DNA of 64,000 nt from Albibacterium sp963696875 (GTDB lineage: Bacteria; Bacteroidota; Bacteroidia; Sphingobacteriales; Sphingobacteriaceae), in contig CAVOLQ010000001.1 of NCBI GenBank assembly GCA_963696875.1, positions 186,001-250,000 on the forward strand, read 5' to 3'. The notes beneath the pieces are model-generated. The model ran no database searches. It saw only the letters and a program-made list of their open reading frames with translations, and was not told the DNA's origin. The position numbers were made by a program, and so were the translations under genes. Shown piece after piece: positions 42,716 through 51,450 of this stretch. How positions within the stretch are numbered: the stretch's first letter is position 1; each line of letters opens with the position of its first letter.

Positions 42716-43858
42716 TTATAAGTTTTGCTGCTCTTCAACAAATAATTCTGAAGCGATGTGATCCGCTAGGATTTTTCCAGCCGCAGTTAAGATGCAATGA
42801 TTGCTTTCTATTTTTACCTTCCCTGTTTCCGCGAACGCCGTTAATTGATTGTAAAAATTTTCAAAATAGCTAGAGTCGAAGTTTTCGCTCAGGTAATTTA
42901 GATCCATTCCCCATTTTGTTCTTAATGAAGTCATGATATACTCATTTATTCTGTTGGCAGGTGTAAGAATCTCTTCTTCAGAAGGAAGTTCTTTTCGTTC
43001 GATGGCAGCAATATATTTAGGGTTATTATCGATGTTCCAGTGCCTGGATTCTTTATTGAAAGAATGCGCAGAAGGGCCAATGCCTAGGTACGGGACCCCG
43101 CGCCAATAGTTGGTGTTGTGTTTTGAATAGGATCCTGATTTTGCGAAATTGGAAATTTCGTATTGTTCGTAGCCTTTTTCTTCTAATTGCTCTATTAACT
43201 GGATGAACTGATCGGCACTCTGTCCTTCGTTCATCGGTTTTTGTTCTCCTTTTTTGATGAACTGTCCTAGCGCAGTTTGAGGTTCTACGGTCATGCTATA
43301 AGCAGAAACATGGGGGATTCCCATGCTTATTAATTGCTGGATGTTGGAAGTCCATTTTTCTTCGGAAAGCAAAGGAAAGCCATAAATCAAATCGGCGGTT
43401 ATATTTTCAAATCCAGCATCTTGCACACGCTTGATAGCGCTTTCAGCTTCGGAAGCATTGTGGGCACGGTTCATCCATTTTAAATCTTCTTCAAAAAAAG
43501 ATTGAATACCAATACTGAAGCGGTTGATGGCGGTTTTTCTAATGTCAGTAACTTTGGCTGAGTTTAAATCGTCAGGATTGGCTTCCAGTGTGATTTCGAC
43601 ATCCGAACTTATAGGGTAATATTTGCCAACAGCATCAATTAGAGTAGAAATTTCAGTTTCGCTTAAAAGAGAAGGAGTCCCACCACCAAAGTAAATGCTT
43701 TCGATGGTTTGGCCTGCTAAATAGTCTTTCCGCATCGCCATTTCCTTTAACATAGCCGCTAGCAAATCATTTTTGTACGTCAAAGAAGTAGAAAAATGAA
43801 AATCGCAATAATGACAAGCTTGCTTACAAAATGGAATATGGAAATAGATACCGGCCAT
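42716..43858 (-). CDS. hemW: Radical SAM haem chaperone HemW
   Basis: 380 residues. The 4Fe-4S cluster motif CKQACHYCDF (CxxxCxxC with the extra Cys-x-F of HemW) is near residue 10, then ESIYFGGGTPSLLSE, VEITLEANPDD, FSIGIQSFFEEDLKWMNRAH and NITADLIYGFPLL. This is the HemW group, which delivers haem to membrane enzymes and lacks coproporphyrinogen oxidase activity; HemN-specific residues were not looked for in detail. Immediately followed by the degenerate SDR gene. Confidence 0.92.
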   Translation of the reverse strand: MAGIYFHIPFCKQACHYCDFHFSTSLTYKNDLLAAMLKEMAMRKDYLAGQTIESIYFGGGTPSLLSETEISTLIDAVGKYYPISSDVEITLEANPDDLNSAKVTDIRKTAINRFSIGIQSFFEEDLKWMNRAHNASEAESAIKRVQDAGFENITADLIYGFPLLSEEKWTSNIQQLISMGIPHVSAYSMTVEPQTALGQFIKKGEQKPMNEGQSADQFIQLIEQLEEKGYEQYEISNFAKSGSYSKHNTNYWRGVPYLGIGPSAHSFNKESRHWNIDNNPKYIAAIERKELPSEEEILTPANRINEYIMTSLRTKWGMDLNYLSENFDSSYFENFYNQLTAFAETGKVKIESNHCILTAAGKILADHIASELFVEEQQNL

Positions 43859-43949
43859 GCTTACAAAGGTAAGTTAAATCTATGAAGGGAATTGTGAGGA
43901 AAGTGTCAACAATTATTCAAATGGGTAATATATTCACTTATAGTTTGAT

Positions 43950-43979
43950 TTTGATAAATACCAAGTATTGGTATATTTG
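43950..43979 (+). promoter_or_regulatory. Probable Bacteroidota promoter upstream of nagA
   Basis: TTTG at 43950-43953, an 18-bp spacer and TATATTTG (43972-43979), a full match to the -33/-7 pattern of the primary sigma factor. Transcription would begin about 90 bases before the nagA start and run over the palindrome at 44032-44050. Confidence 0.55.
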
Positions 43980-44000
43980 GAAAAAGAATTTAAATATAGC

Positions 44001-44062
44001 AGTCATGAGCCTTATGTGTTCACAAATTTAAATGAACAATCATTGTTCATGATAGCTTCATG
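44001..44062. repeat. Dispersed intergenic palindrome, copy C
   Basis: Contains CATGAGCCTTA and TTCATGATAGCTTCAT, closely resembling the minus strand of copy A (29741-29810). Lies in the nagA leader. Confidence 0.5.
44032..44050. promoter_or_regulatory. Perfect 19-bp palindrome in the nagA leader
   Basis: ATGAACAATCATTGTTCAT: 9-bp arms with a single central base. It lies 31 bp before the nagA start, downstream of the predicted promoter, so a repressor bound here could block transcription; it also overlaps repeat copy C. No cognate regulator is known; the ROK gene at 9774 is a candidate only by analogy with NagC. Confidence 0.5.
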
Positions 44063-44080
44063 TCCGTTATAATTATTTCA

Positions 44081-45208
44081 ATGAAAACATATTTTAAAAA
44101 TGCCAAAGTATTAATAGGAAGTCAGTTTAAAGACAATAGTTCCTTTTTGATTGAAGATCGAAGCTTTAAAGAGGTGAATGAAAATGACACTTCATTAGAA
44201 AGTCAGATCAATGAAATTGACTTACAGGAATACTATATTGTTCCGGGATTAATCGATTTGCAACTTTACGGTGTAGAAGGTTATTTCTTTGGCGGGGAAC
44301 CGACTGTTGAAAACCTAAGGGGCATGGAGGAAGATCTTCTTTCCAATGGTGTGACGGGTTTCTTAGCAACCATTGCAACCAGCACAGACGATATTGTATT
44401 GAAGGCAATTGCTGCAGCTAAAGAATTTAGAAAATCAAGCAAAGGCGCTTTTTTAGGATTGCACCTTGAGGGGCCATTTCTAAATCCCAAGAGAAAAGGA
44501 GCACATCCTGATAATTTAATACGCAAAGCTACCTTAGAAGAGGTAAAGCATTGGTTAGAACTTGCTGAAGGGGAAATCAAAATGATGACTGTAGCGCCAG
44601 AGCTTCAAGATAAGGACGTTTTAGCACTTTTAAAAGAGAATGGCGTTGTTCTTTCAGCTGGACACAGTAATGCTACTTTTGAGGAAGCACAGGAATTTTT
44701 AACTAATACAGTTACTGCCACTACGCATCTTTTTAATGCCATGACACCCTTGCATCATCGCGAGCCGGGCTTGGTAGCGTCCATTTTCGAGAAAAAACCT
44801 TTTTCTAGTATTATTCCAGATGGCATCCATGTAGACTATGCCATGGTTAAATTAGCCAAGCGGCAGTTGGGTGATCGCTTGTTTATCATCACCGATCGGG
44901 TGGCCTCGTCAAATTCAGGAATTTACCAGCATCAATTCAAAGGGGATCATTATGAAACACCTGAAGGGATTTTATCAGGCTCTTCTTTATATCTTTTAGA
45001 TGCTGCTATGAATTGCGTAAAGTTTGCTGATATCCCAGTTGGAGAAGCTTTCGCTATGGCGGGAGAATACCCAGCGAAGGCAATGGGTATTGAGAGTGAA
45101 TGCGGCAGAATAGCAGTAGGGAACTCAGCTGATTTCTTGGTATTGGATAAGGAGTTTAAAATTCAAGAGGTTTGGTTTAAGGGGGAAAAGCTGTTCAGCT
45201 GTCAGTAG
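44081..45208 (+). CDS. nagA: N-acetylglucosamine-6-phosphate deacetylase
   Basis: 375 residues from the ATG at 44081; an earlier ATG at 44060 adds seven residues with no support. Motifs in order: IVPGLIDLQLYGVEGYFFGG, FLGLHLEGPFLNPKRKGAH with the metal-ligand Glu, LSAGHSNATFEEAQE, THLFNAMTPLHHREPGLV, IPDGIHVD and FIITDRVASSN (Asp). NagA converts GlcNAc-6-phosphate to glucosamine-6-phosphate and acetate. nagB is not in the window. The stop codon is at 45206-45208, inside an AGCTG repeat cluster. Confidence 0.93.
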   Translation: MKTYFKNAKVLIGSQFKDNSSFLIEDRSFKEVNENDTSLESQINEIDLQEYYIVPGLIDLQLYGVEGYFFGGEPTVENLRGMEEDLLSNGVTGFLATIATSTDDIVLKAIAAAKEFRKSSKGAFLGLHLEGPFLNPKRKGAHPDNLIRKATLEEVKHWLELAEGEIKMMTVAPELQDKDVLALLKENGVVLSAGHSNATFEEAQEFLTNTVTATTHLFNAMTPLHHREPGLVASIFEKKPFSSIIPDGIHVDYAMVKLAKRQLGDRLFIITDRVASSNSGIYQHQFKGDHYETPEGILSGSSLYLLDAAMNCVKFADIPVGEAFAMAGEYPAKAMGIESECGRIAVGNSADFLVLDKEFKIQEVWFKGEKLFSCQ

Positions 45209-45241
45209 TCAGCTGTCGGCCGTCAGCTATGAGTTATCAGC
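45194..45241 (+). repeat. AGCTG/ATCAG-rich dispersed repeat cluster
   Basis: CAGCTGTCAGTAGTCAGCTG and following units repeat TCAGC every few bases. The same family is seen at 11010-11030, 11299-11340, 14367-14377, 15003-15013 and 33970-33994. This copy overlaps the nagA stop codon. Confidence 0.7.
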
Positions 45242-45327
45242 ACTTTTTGAAGTCAATTTAATGCAATTGCTATACAAAATTAGATGCTTCTTCAAATTTC
45301 ATTAACTTTGTAACCTATAGAATTGAT

Positions 45328-47367
45328 ATGAAGAACGGTGTAGCTAATATATTGCCAGGTGGGTACTGTAATTCTCTTACACAATATTCGCGTTGGTTGA
45401 CTCGCGAGGTAACTATTGGTGACGTGCCAATGGGCGCCCATCATCCCATCCGCATTCAAAGCATGACGACCATAGACACCATGGATACTATTGGTTCTAT
45501 TGAACAGACCATTCGTATGGTTGACGCGGGTTGTGAATATGTAAGAATTACGGCACCTAGTATTAAAGAGGCAAAAAATTTAGAAGAAATAAAGAAGGGA
45601 CTAAGAGCTAGAGGGTATCATGTACCTTTAGTAGCCGATATTCATTTTACTCCCAATGCTGCTGAAGTTGCAGCCAGAATAGTAGAAAAGGTCAGAATTA
45701 ATCCTGGGAATTATGCGGATAAGAAGCGATTCGATGAATTAAGCTACTCTGATTCGGAGTATCAAAATGAGTTGGATCGTATCTATAAGAAGTTTGCTCC
45801 TTTAGTAAAAATCTGTAAAGAATACGGTACGGCTATGCGCATAGGCACAAATCATGGTTCGTTATCTGATCGCATTATGAGCCATTTTGGGGATACACCA
45901 GAAGGAATGGTGGAATCTGCTTTGGAATTTATGCGCATTTGTGAAGATCTAAATTATTACAATTTGGTGATTTCCATGAAGTCTAGCAATCCTCTTGTGA
46001 TGGTACAAGCTTATCGTTTATTAGTACAAAAAATGCAGGCTGAAGGCATGAATTACCCTCTGCATTTGGGGGTGACAGAGGCAGGAGACGGAGAAGATGG
46101 ACGGATTAAATCTGCAGTTGGTATTGGTACTTTGCTAGAAGATGGTTTGGGAGATACAGTACGCGTATCATTAACAGAGGAGCCCGAGTTAGAGGCTCCT
46201 GTAGCTATTGCTCTGGTTGATAGGTATATAAACCGAGCGAAATCAGAAGAGAAGTTAATTTTCGAAAAAAATCCTATAAGCATAGAAAGTACTTTCGATC
46301 AAGGGCAAAGTACAAACAATGATGCTGTTACGTTCAGTAGAAGGGAATCTCAAGAAGTCAATGCTTTCATTGGAGGGAGTATGGTTCCCAGAGTTGTTGT
46401 TGATATTTCTTCAGAAAACTTGAAGGATCCTTTTGTTTTAATGAGTGTAGGATATCGATATGATATTTTATTGGACAAGTTTCATATGGGCGATCAGTCG
46501 GTAGATTTTGTGTACCTGGCAAATAAGCTTCCGTCTTTTGCGATGCCCGGAAATCTAAAACAAATATATGATTACCGCACTTGGAGTGACTTGAAAAGTA
46601 AGAGCAATTGTCATCCTCTGTTTTCTTTAGATGAATACAACGAAGCGGTTGAAAAGGATTCCCAATTGAACCTGGTTTTAATAAACAACGAGGATTTAAA
46701 AAAGGATTCATTTGCAAACTTACTTGTGGACAAAACCTTGGTTTTTATCTCAGAAACAGATAAGGAGCATGGTATGGCAGACCAGAGGGAGTTTTTTAAA
46801 GAATTAAAAAATATAAGAATTGATACCCCGGTAATCATAAAAAGAAGCTATAAGGCAGAGGAGTTTAGCGGCCCATTGAATGACGCCATGAGTCCGGAAG
46901 AGCCCATATCAAAACTTCAACTTTATGCTGCCACAGATATTGGAGCATTAATGGTAGATGGTTTGGGTGACGGAATTTGGATTGACTCTGCGGCTACGCC
47001 GACTCAGAAAATCGCTTCGGCTTCATTCGCTATTTTACAAGCTACCCGTTCTCGAATTTCTAAGACAGAATATATTTCTTGTCCGAGTTGCGGTAGAACT
47101 TTGTTTGATTTACAGGAAACTACTCAGCTTATACGGGGTAAGACTAGTCATCTAAAAGGATTGAAAATTGGGATCATGGGCTGTATAGTGAACGGACCTG
47201 GAGAAATGGCGGACGCGGATTATGGATATGTTGGCTCTGGACCCGGAAAGATCACTCTTTATAGGGGTAAAGAAGTGGTGAAAAAAAATGTATCCACCCC
47301 TCAGGCTTTAGACGAATTGATTGAAATTATCCGTGGCGATGGGAAATGGATAGATCTTGAAGAATAA
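45328..47367 (+). CDS. ispG: (E)-4-hydroxy-3-methylbut-2-enyl-diphosphate synthase, long Bacteroidota form
   Basis: 679 residues; the typical proteobacterial enzyme is about 370. The N-terminal TIM barrel begins IRIQSMTTIDTMDT and has PLVADIHFTPNAA, VRINPGNYADKK and LHLGVTEAGDGEDG. A central extra domain (about residues 330-550) is inserted, as in Bacteroidota, Chlamydiae and plants, followed by the [4Fe-4S] domain with CPSCGRTLFDLQ and GCIVNGPGEMADADYGYVG. It makes HMBDP from MEcPP in the MEP route to isoprenoids. TAACTTTG at 45303-45310 is a candidate -7 box 17 bp before the start. Confidence 0.96.
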   Translation: MKNGVANILPGGYCNSLTQYSRWLTREVTIGDVPMGAHHPIRIQSMTTIDTMDTIGSIEQTIRMVDAGCEYVRITAPSIKEAKNLEEIKKGLRARGYHVPLVADIHFTPNAAEVAARIVEKVRINPGNYADKKRFDELSYSDSEYQNELDRIYKKFAPLVKICKEYGTAMRIGTNHGSLSDRIMSHFGDTPEGMVESALEFMRICEDLNYYNLVISMKSSNPLVMVQAYRLLVQKMQAEGMNYPLHLGVTEAGDGEDGRIKSAVGIGTLLEDGLGDTVRVSLTEEPELEAPVAIALVDRYINRAKSEEKLIFEKNPISIESTFDQGQSTNNDAVTFSRRESQEVNAFIGGSMVPRVVVDISSENLKDPFVLMSVGYRYDILLDKFHMGDQSVDFVYLANKLPSFAMPGNLKQIYDYRTWSDLKSKSNCHPLFSLDEYNEAVEKDSQLNLVLINNEDLKKDSFANLLVDKTLVFISETDKEHGMADQREFFKELKNIRIDTPVIIKRSYKAEEFSGPLNDAMSPEEPISKLQLYAATDIGALMVDGLGDGIWIDSAATPTQKIASASFAILQATRSRISKTEYISCPSCGRTLFDLQETTQLIRGKTSHLKGLKIGIMGCIVNGPGEMADADYGYVGSGPGKITLYRGKEVVKKNVSTPQALDELIEIIRGDGKWIDLEE

Positions 47368-47369
47368 TA

Positions 47370-47404
47370 TTTAGAATGGCTATATTATTTAAAAACATTC
47401 TAAA
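47370..47404. promoter_or_regulatory. Inverted repeat between ispG and hemA
   Basis: TTTAGAATG (47370-47378) and CATTCTAAA (47396-47404) are perfect 9-bp complements with a 17-nt loop, just after ispG. No U-run, so either a weak terminator or an operator for hemA. Confidence 0.4.
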
Positions 47405-47451
47405 TACAAGTGTTTTACAAAGTCCTGACACGGCAACGCCTTCTTATTATG

Positions 47452-47459
47452 TACTTTTG
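47452..47459 (+). promoter_or_regulatory. Candidate -7 box of hemA
   Basis: TACTTTTG matches TAnnTTTG and lies 33 bp before the TTG start; no good -33 TTTG accompanies it. Confidence 0.35.
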
Positions 47460-47491
47460 TCTTTGAAGCAAAATATACTGAGTTATTAGAC

Positions 47492-48718
47492 TTGAAAAAT
47501 TTAAAAGTAATTTCCTTTACTCATAAGCATGTTGACCTAAAAGATTTGGGTAATCTTGTTATTTCCGACGATGAGTTGGAAAGCAAATTAACCCTTCTTA
47601 AAACGGTCTATGATATTCCCGAAATATTTTATGTTGGAACCTGTAATCGAGTAGAGTTTGCATTTTATGGCAATCATGTGCTTGATAGGGGTTTTGTACA
47701 GGGTTTTATACGGGGTTTAAATTATGGTGCCCTGAATGGACAATTAGAAAATTATCTAAATCAAGTTAATACTTACGAAGGCCAAGAAGCATTGAACCAT
47801 TTGTTTAGGATGTCTTGCTCTTTGGATAGCTTGGTTGTAGGTGAAAAAGAAATTTTAGCACAAGTCCGTAAGTCTTACGAGCGTTGTCGTAGAGCAAATT
47901 TCACAGGTGATTTTTTGCGTATCGTAATGGAACGTTTAGTGAAAACTGCCAAAGAAGTTTATACTCATACCCATATTGCTCGCAACCCAGTTTCCATAGT
48001 TTCCTTAGCGTATAGAAAGTTACGAGATCTGAAAATGGACGCAAATCCGCGTTTTTTAATTATTGGGGCTGGAGAAACCAATCAAAACTTAGCAAAATAT
48101 ATCCAAAAGCATAAAGACGCTCAATTTACAGTATTTAACCGCTCTATTGAGGCTGCTCAAACACTTGCCGAAGAGCTTGGTGGGAAAGCATACCCTTTAT
48201 CCGAATTAGAAAATTACAGAGAAGGATTTGATGTATTGATCACATGCACTGGGTCTACAGAAAGTATCATTACGAACGATGTCTATACCAAATTGCTGGT
48301 AGGCGACAGCGATAAAAAAACAATTATTGATTTAGCTGTTCCTAATGACGTTTGCGCTGAAGTGATTGATAAGCATCCAATAAATTATATTGAAGTAAGA
48401 GGACTACAGGCTGTAGCAAATAGAAATCTTCAAGAGCGCTATGATGAATTAGTACATGCAGAGCGAATTATTAATGAAAATATCGTGGAGTTTTTGCCTT
48501 TGTTAAAACAAAGAAGGGTAGAGTTGGCAATGCGGGAAGTTCCCGAGAAAGTGAAAGAAATCAAGTCTTTTGCCTTAAATACCGTTTTTGCCCAAGAGCT
48601 TAGCAGCATGGATGACGACTCAAGAGCTGTACTTGAAAAGGTGATCAATTACATGGAAAAGAAATACATCAGTGTTCCGATGATTATGGCTAAAGATATT
48701 TTGATCAAAAACAGCTGA
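47492..48718 (+). CDS. hemA: Glutamyl-tRNA reductase
   Basis: 408 residues from a TTG codon at 47492 (MKNLKVISFTHKHVDLKDLG); no ATG occurs before the conserved TCNRVEF with the nucleophile Cys51, so a TTG start is required. SCSLDSLVVGEKEILAQVRKS and the NADPH site FLIIGAGETNQNLAKY follow, then the dimerisation helices. It converts Glu-tRNA to glutamate-1-semialdehyde, first step of the C5 haem route, feeding hemL (51451). It opens the haem run. Confidence 0.95.
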   Translation: MKNLKVISFTHKHVDLKDLGNLVISDDELESKLTLLKTVYDIPEIFYVGTCNRVEFAFYGNHVLDRGFVQGFIRGLNYGALNGQLENYLNQVNTYEGQEALNHLFRMSCSLDSLVVGEKEILAQVRKSYERCRRANFTGDFLRIVMERLVKTAKEVYTHTHIARNPVSIVSLAYRKLRDLKMDANPRFLIIGAGETNQNLAKYIQKHKDAQFTVFNRSIEAAQTLAEELGGKAYPLSELENYREGFDVLITCTGSTESIITNDVYTKLLVGDSDKKTIIDLAVPNDVCAEVIDKHPINYIEVRGLQAVANRNLQERYDELVHAERIINENIVEFLPLLKQRRVELAMREVPEKVKEIKSFALNTVFAQELSSMDDDSRAVLEKVINYMEKKYISVPMIMAKDILIKNS

Positions 48719-48774
48719 TTCTAGAAAAGAGCTCAATCCATTCCTTTGTAATGCCTAGGTAAATCCTCTCTTAG

Positions 48775-48808
48775 TTTGGGAATAATAACTCAATTAATGG
48801 TATTTTTG
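48775..48808 (+). promoter_or_regulatory. Candidate promoter of hemC
   Basis: TTTG (48775-48778), 22 bp, TATTTTTG (48801-48808), close to the Bacteroidota -33/-7 pattern though the spacer is slightly long. It lies 29 bp before the GTG start. Confidence 0.45.
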
Positions 48809-48837
48809 TTCAAATTAAAAATCAGGAATACATTAAC

Positions 48838-50418
48838 GTGAATAGAAAGCTCATTATTGGAACCCGAGGTAGCGAATTAGCTCTTTGGCAGGCCAATTAC
48901 ATTAAAGATCGCTTAGCGGAAAAAGATATTGAATGCGAATTGAAAATTATCAAAACGCAGGGCGATAATATCCAGCATCTGAGATTAGATAAACTAGAGG
49001 GGAAAGGTTTTTTTACCAAAGAACTTGAAGAGGAGCTTTTATCAGAAAAGATTGACATCGCTGTCCATTCTCATAAAGATTTGCCTACTGTTAACCCGCC
49101 AGGATTAACGATTGCGGCTGTTTCTGACCGCGAGGACCCATCTGAACTTCTACTGATATTAAAAGAAAGTGTTGATCCTATTCAGAAATTTAATCTGAAA
49201 GAGAACGCAGTTGTTGGAACTTCTTCTAACAGACGGAAGTCTCAACTTTTGTCTTTTCGTCCAGACTTGCACATCAAAGATCTGAGAGGGAATGTGAATA
49301 CCCGTATCCGTAAGCTTCGAGCTAGAGACTATGATGCAATCATGATCGCAAAAGCAGGTGTAACGCGTATACAAATAGATTTAAGTGACCTTCATGTAGA
49401 AGCAATTAGCCCAGTGGAGTTTGTTCCGGCGCCAGCGCAAGGGGTCTTAGCCGTCCAGATTCGGGAAAGTGACAACGAGCTGTTTCAAGCTTTACAAACC
49501 ATACACAATAAAGAAGTAGCAGAGGCAATAGGAGTTGAGCGTAAAGTTCTCAATCTTTTTGAAGGCGGCTGCCATATGCCATTAGGAAGTTATTGTCGTT
49601 TCGAGGATGGTAGATACCAAGTGTGGACTTCCAAAGCAAATGAAGGTGCAGATTTTCCAGATAGACTATTCGTTGAGGCAGAAAATACAGACGGATTAGC
49701 GGAATTGATTCTAGATAAATTCAACCAAAATAGAAAACTTCCAAAATCAGTTTTTATCAGCAGAGAATTGTCTGAAAATAGTTATCTATATAAAGCATTA
49801 ACTAAGCACCAAATAGAGATACAAGCTCATTCTCTCATCAAAATTGATCCTCTAACTGAAAGTATAGATCCTGATTTATTACAAGATGTAGATTGGGTAT
49901 TTTTTAGCAGTAGAAACGGAATTGAACATTTCTTTAAATTAAATCCGGTATTAAGCGGAAGTACTAAATTTGCTGTCGTTGGGCGCGGTTCTGAAGAAAC
50001 CTTAAGGAAATATGCGGAAGCAGCCTATACAGGTGAAGAGGAAGGTATTGATATGGTGCAGGTTGGGAAGGAGTTCGCCAAATTAGCGAAAGGGCAAACC
50101 GTGCTTTTTCCGAGCGCTAAAGGTTCATTGCAAACCATCAAAAAGCAACTGACAGAAGATACTAAGGCGATCGATTTACAGATTTATGAAACTACGCCTC
50201 TAGAAAATGTACCAAAATCAGATGCTGAGGTGTTAATTTTTACAAGTCCAAGTAATGCGAAAGCTTATCTTGCAAATAATTCAATTGAACCCTCGCAAAA
50301 AGTAATCAGCATTGGCTACTCCACAGCGGAAGTCCTGAAAGATCGAGGTGTTGAGTACTGCTTACCTTATTCTCCAGATGAAATCGGCCTGTCAGAAGCC
50401 GTCTTTGGATTGAGTTAA
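48838..50418 (+). CDS. hemC: Hydroxymethylbilane synthase fused to uroporphyrinogen-III synthase
   Basis: 526 residues from GTG. Residues about 1-300 are porphobilinogen deaminase: IIGTRGSELALWQANYIKD, LDKLEGKGFFTKELEEELL, SSNRRKSQLLSFRPDL, RDYDAIMIAKAGVTR, and the cofactor-bearing Cys245 in EGGCHMPLGSYC. From about 300 a HemD-like domain begins (LPKSVFISRELSENSYLY) with DVDWVFFSSRNGIEHFF and EVLIFTSPSNAKAYL, and ends at SIGYSTAEVLKDRG. The two enzymes make uroporphyrinogen III from porphobilinogen; fusion channels the unstable bilane. hemB starts 49 bp on. Confidence 0.93.
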   Translation: MNRKLIIGTRGSELALWQANYIKDRLAEKDIECELKIIKTQGDNIQHLRLDKLEGKGFFTKELEEELLSEKIDIAVHSHKDLPTVNPPGLTIAAVSDREDPSELLLILKESVDPIQKFNLKENAVVGTSSNRRKSQLLSFRPDLHIKDLRGNVNTRIRKLRARDYDAIMIAKAGVTRIQIDLSDLHVEAISPVEFVPAPAQGVLAVQIRESDNELFQALQTIHNKEVAEAIGVERKVLNLFEGGCHMPLGSYCRFEDGRYQVWTSKANEGADFPDRLFVEAENTDGLAELILDKFNQNRKLPKSVFISRELSENSYLYKALTKHQIEIQAHSLIKIDPLTESIDPDLLQDVDWVFFSSRNGIEHFFKLNPVLSGSTKFAVVGRGSEETLRKYAEAAYTGEEEGIDMVQVGKEFAKLAKGQTVLFPSAKGSLQTIKKQLTEDTKAIDLQIYETTPLENVPKSDAEVLIFTSPSNAKAYLANNSIEPSQKVISIGYSTAEVLKDRGVEYCLPYSPDEIGLSEAVFGLS

Positions 50419-50467
50419 AATTTTGAAGATCAACTATCTCCTGGAAAAGGAGATGAAATATAATAAT

Positions 50468-51436
50468 ATGATAAATAGACCTAGAAGACTTCGTAAAAAC
50501 AGCATTATTCGAGAAATGGTAGCTGAGACCAGATTGTCCAAAGACATGTTTATATATCCATATTTTGTGGTTTCGGGCACAGGGGTAAAACATGAAATTG
50601 ACGCCATGCCAGGGATTCATCATTTTTCAATTGATGAGTTGATAAAAGACACTGAACATTCTTTGAAGGCGGGGATTAATAAAGTCCTTCTTTTTGGAGT
50701 GGGAGAGAAAAAAACGGAAAATGCTTCTTCTTGTTATCAAGAAGATTCTATCGTTTCAAGTGCCATACAGGCTTTGAAGAAAGAATTTTCTGATGATATT
50801 TATATCATTACCGATGTTTGTGCTTGTGCATATACCACCCATGGACATTGCGGAATTTTGAAAGATGGTTATGTTCAAAACGATGAAACGGTATCGGTAT
50901 TGTCTGAAATGGCCTTGCGTCATGCACAATCAGGTGCGGATATGGTAGCACCTTCTGATATGATGGATGGTCGAATTGCTGGAATCCGCACACTTTTAGA
51001 TCAAAAAGGCTTCGATAATACCGCAATTATGAGTTATAGTATAAAGTATGCTTCTGCCTATTATGGTCCTTTTCGGGAAGCAGCGGACTCATCTCCCGCC
51101 AGCGGAGATCGAAAAGCGTATCAGATGGATTATAGAAATTCAAATGAAAGTATGCGAGAAGCAATTTTAGATGCACAGGAAGGAGCTGACATTTTAATGG
51201 TTAAACCTGCTTTAGCCTATTTGGATGTCATAAAAGAATTGAAACAGCATTCAAATTTACCCATCGCCTGTTATAATGTGTCGGGTGAATATTCGATGGT
51301 GAAAGCTGCAGCAAATGCAGGTTGGATAGATGAAGAGAAAGTAGTTTTAGAAAACATGTATGCCTTTGCTAGGGCTGGAGCAGGAGTTATCATAACTTAC
51401 CATGCCCGTGATTTGGTAGAGAAAGGGTGGATATAA
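50468..51436 (+). CDS. hemB: Delta-aminolevulinic acid dehydratase (porphobilinogen synthase)
   Basis: 322 residues from the ATG at 50468 (MINRPRRLRKNSIIREMV), the family's usual start; ATG at 50453 and TTG at 50423 are in frame, with AAGGAG at 50446-50451 serving either ATG. Zinc-type active-site loop ITDVCACAYTTHGHCGIL, the two Schiff-base lysines in MSYSIKYASAYYGPFREAAD and ADILMVKPALAYLD. It condenses two aminolevulinates to porphobilinogen, the substrate of HemC. Placed between hemC-hemD and hemL. Confidence 0.95.
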   Translation: MINRPRRLRKNSIIREMVAETRLSKDMFIYPYFVVSGTGVKHEIDAMPGIHHFSIDELIKDTEHSLKAGINKVLLFGVGEKKTENASSCYQEDSIVSSAIQALKKEFSDDIYIITDVCACAYTTHGHCGILKDGYVQNDETVSVLSEMALRHAQSGADMVAPSDMMDGRIAGIRTLLDQKGFDNTAIMSYSIKYASAYYGPFREAADSSPASGDRKAYQMDYRNSNESMREAILDAQEGADILMVKPALAYLDVIKELKQHSNLPIACYNVSGEYSMVKAAANAGWIDEEKVVLENMYAFARAGAGVIITYHARDLVEKGWI

Positions 51437-51450
51437 TTTTTATTTAAGAT

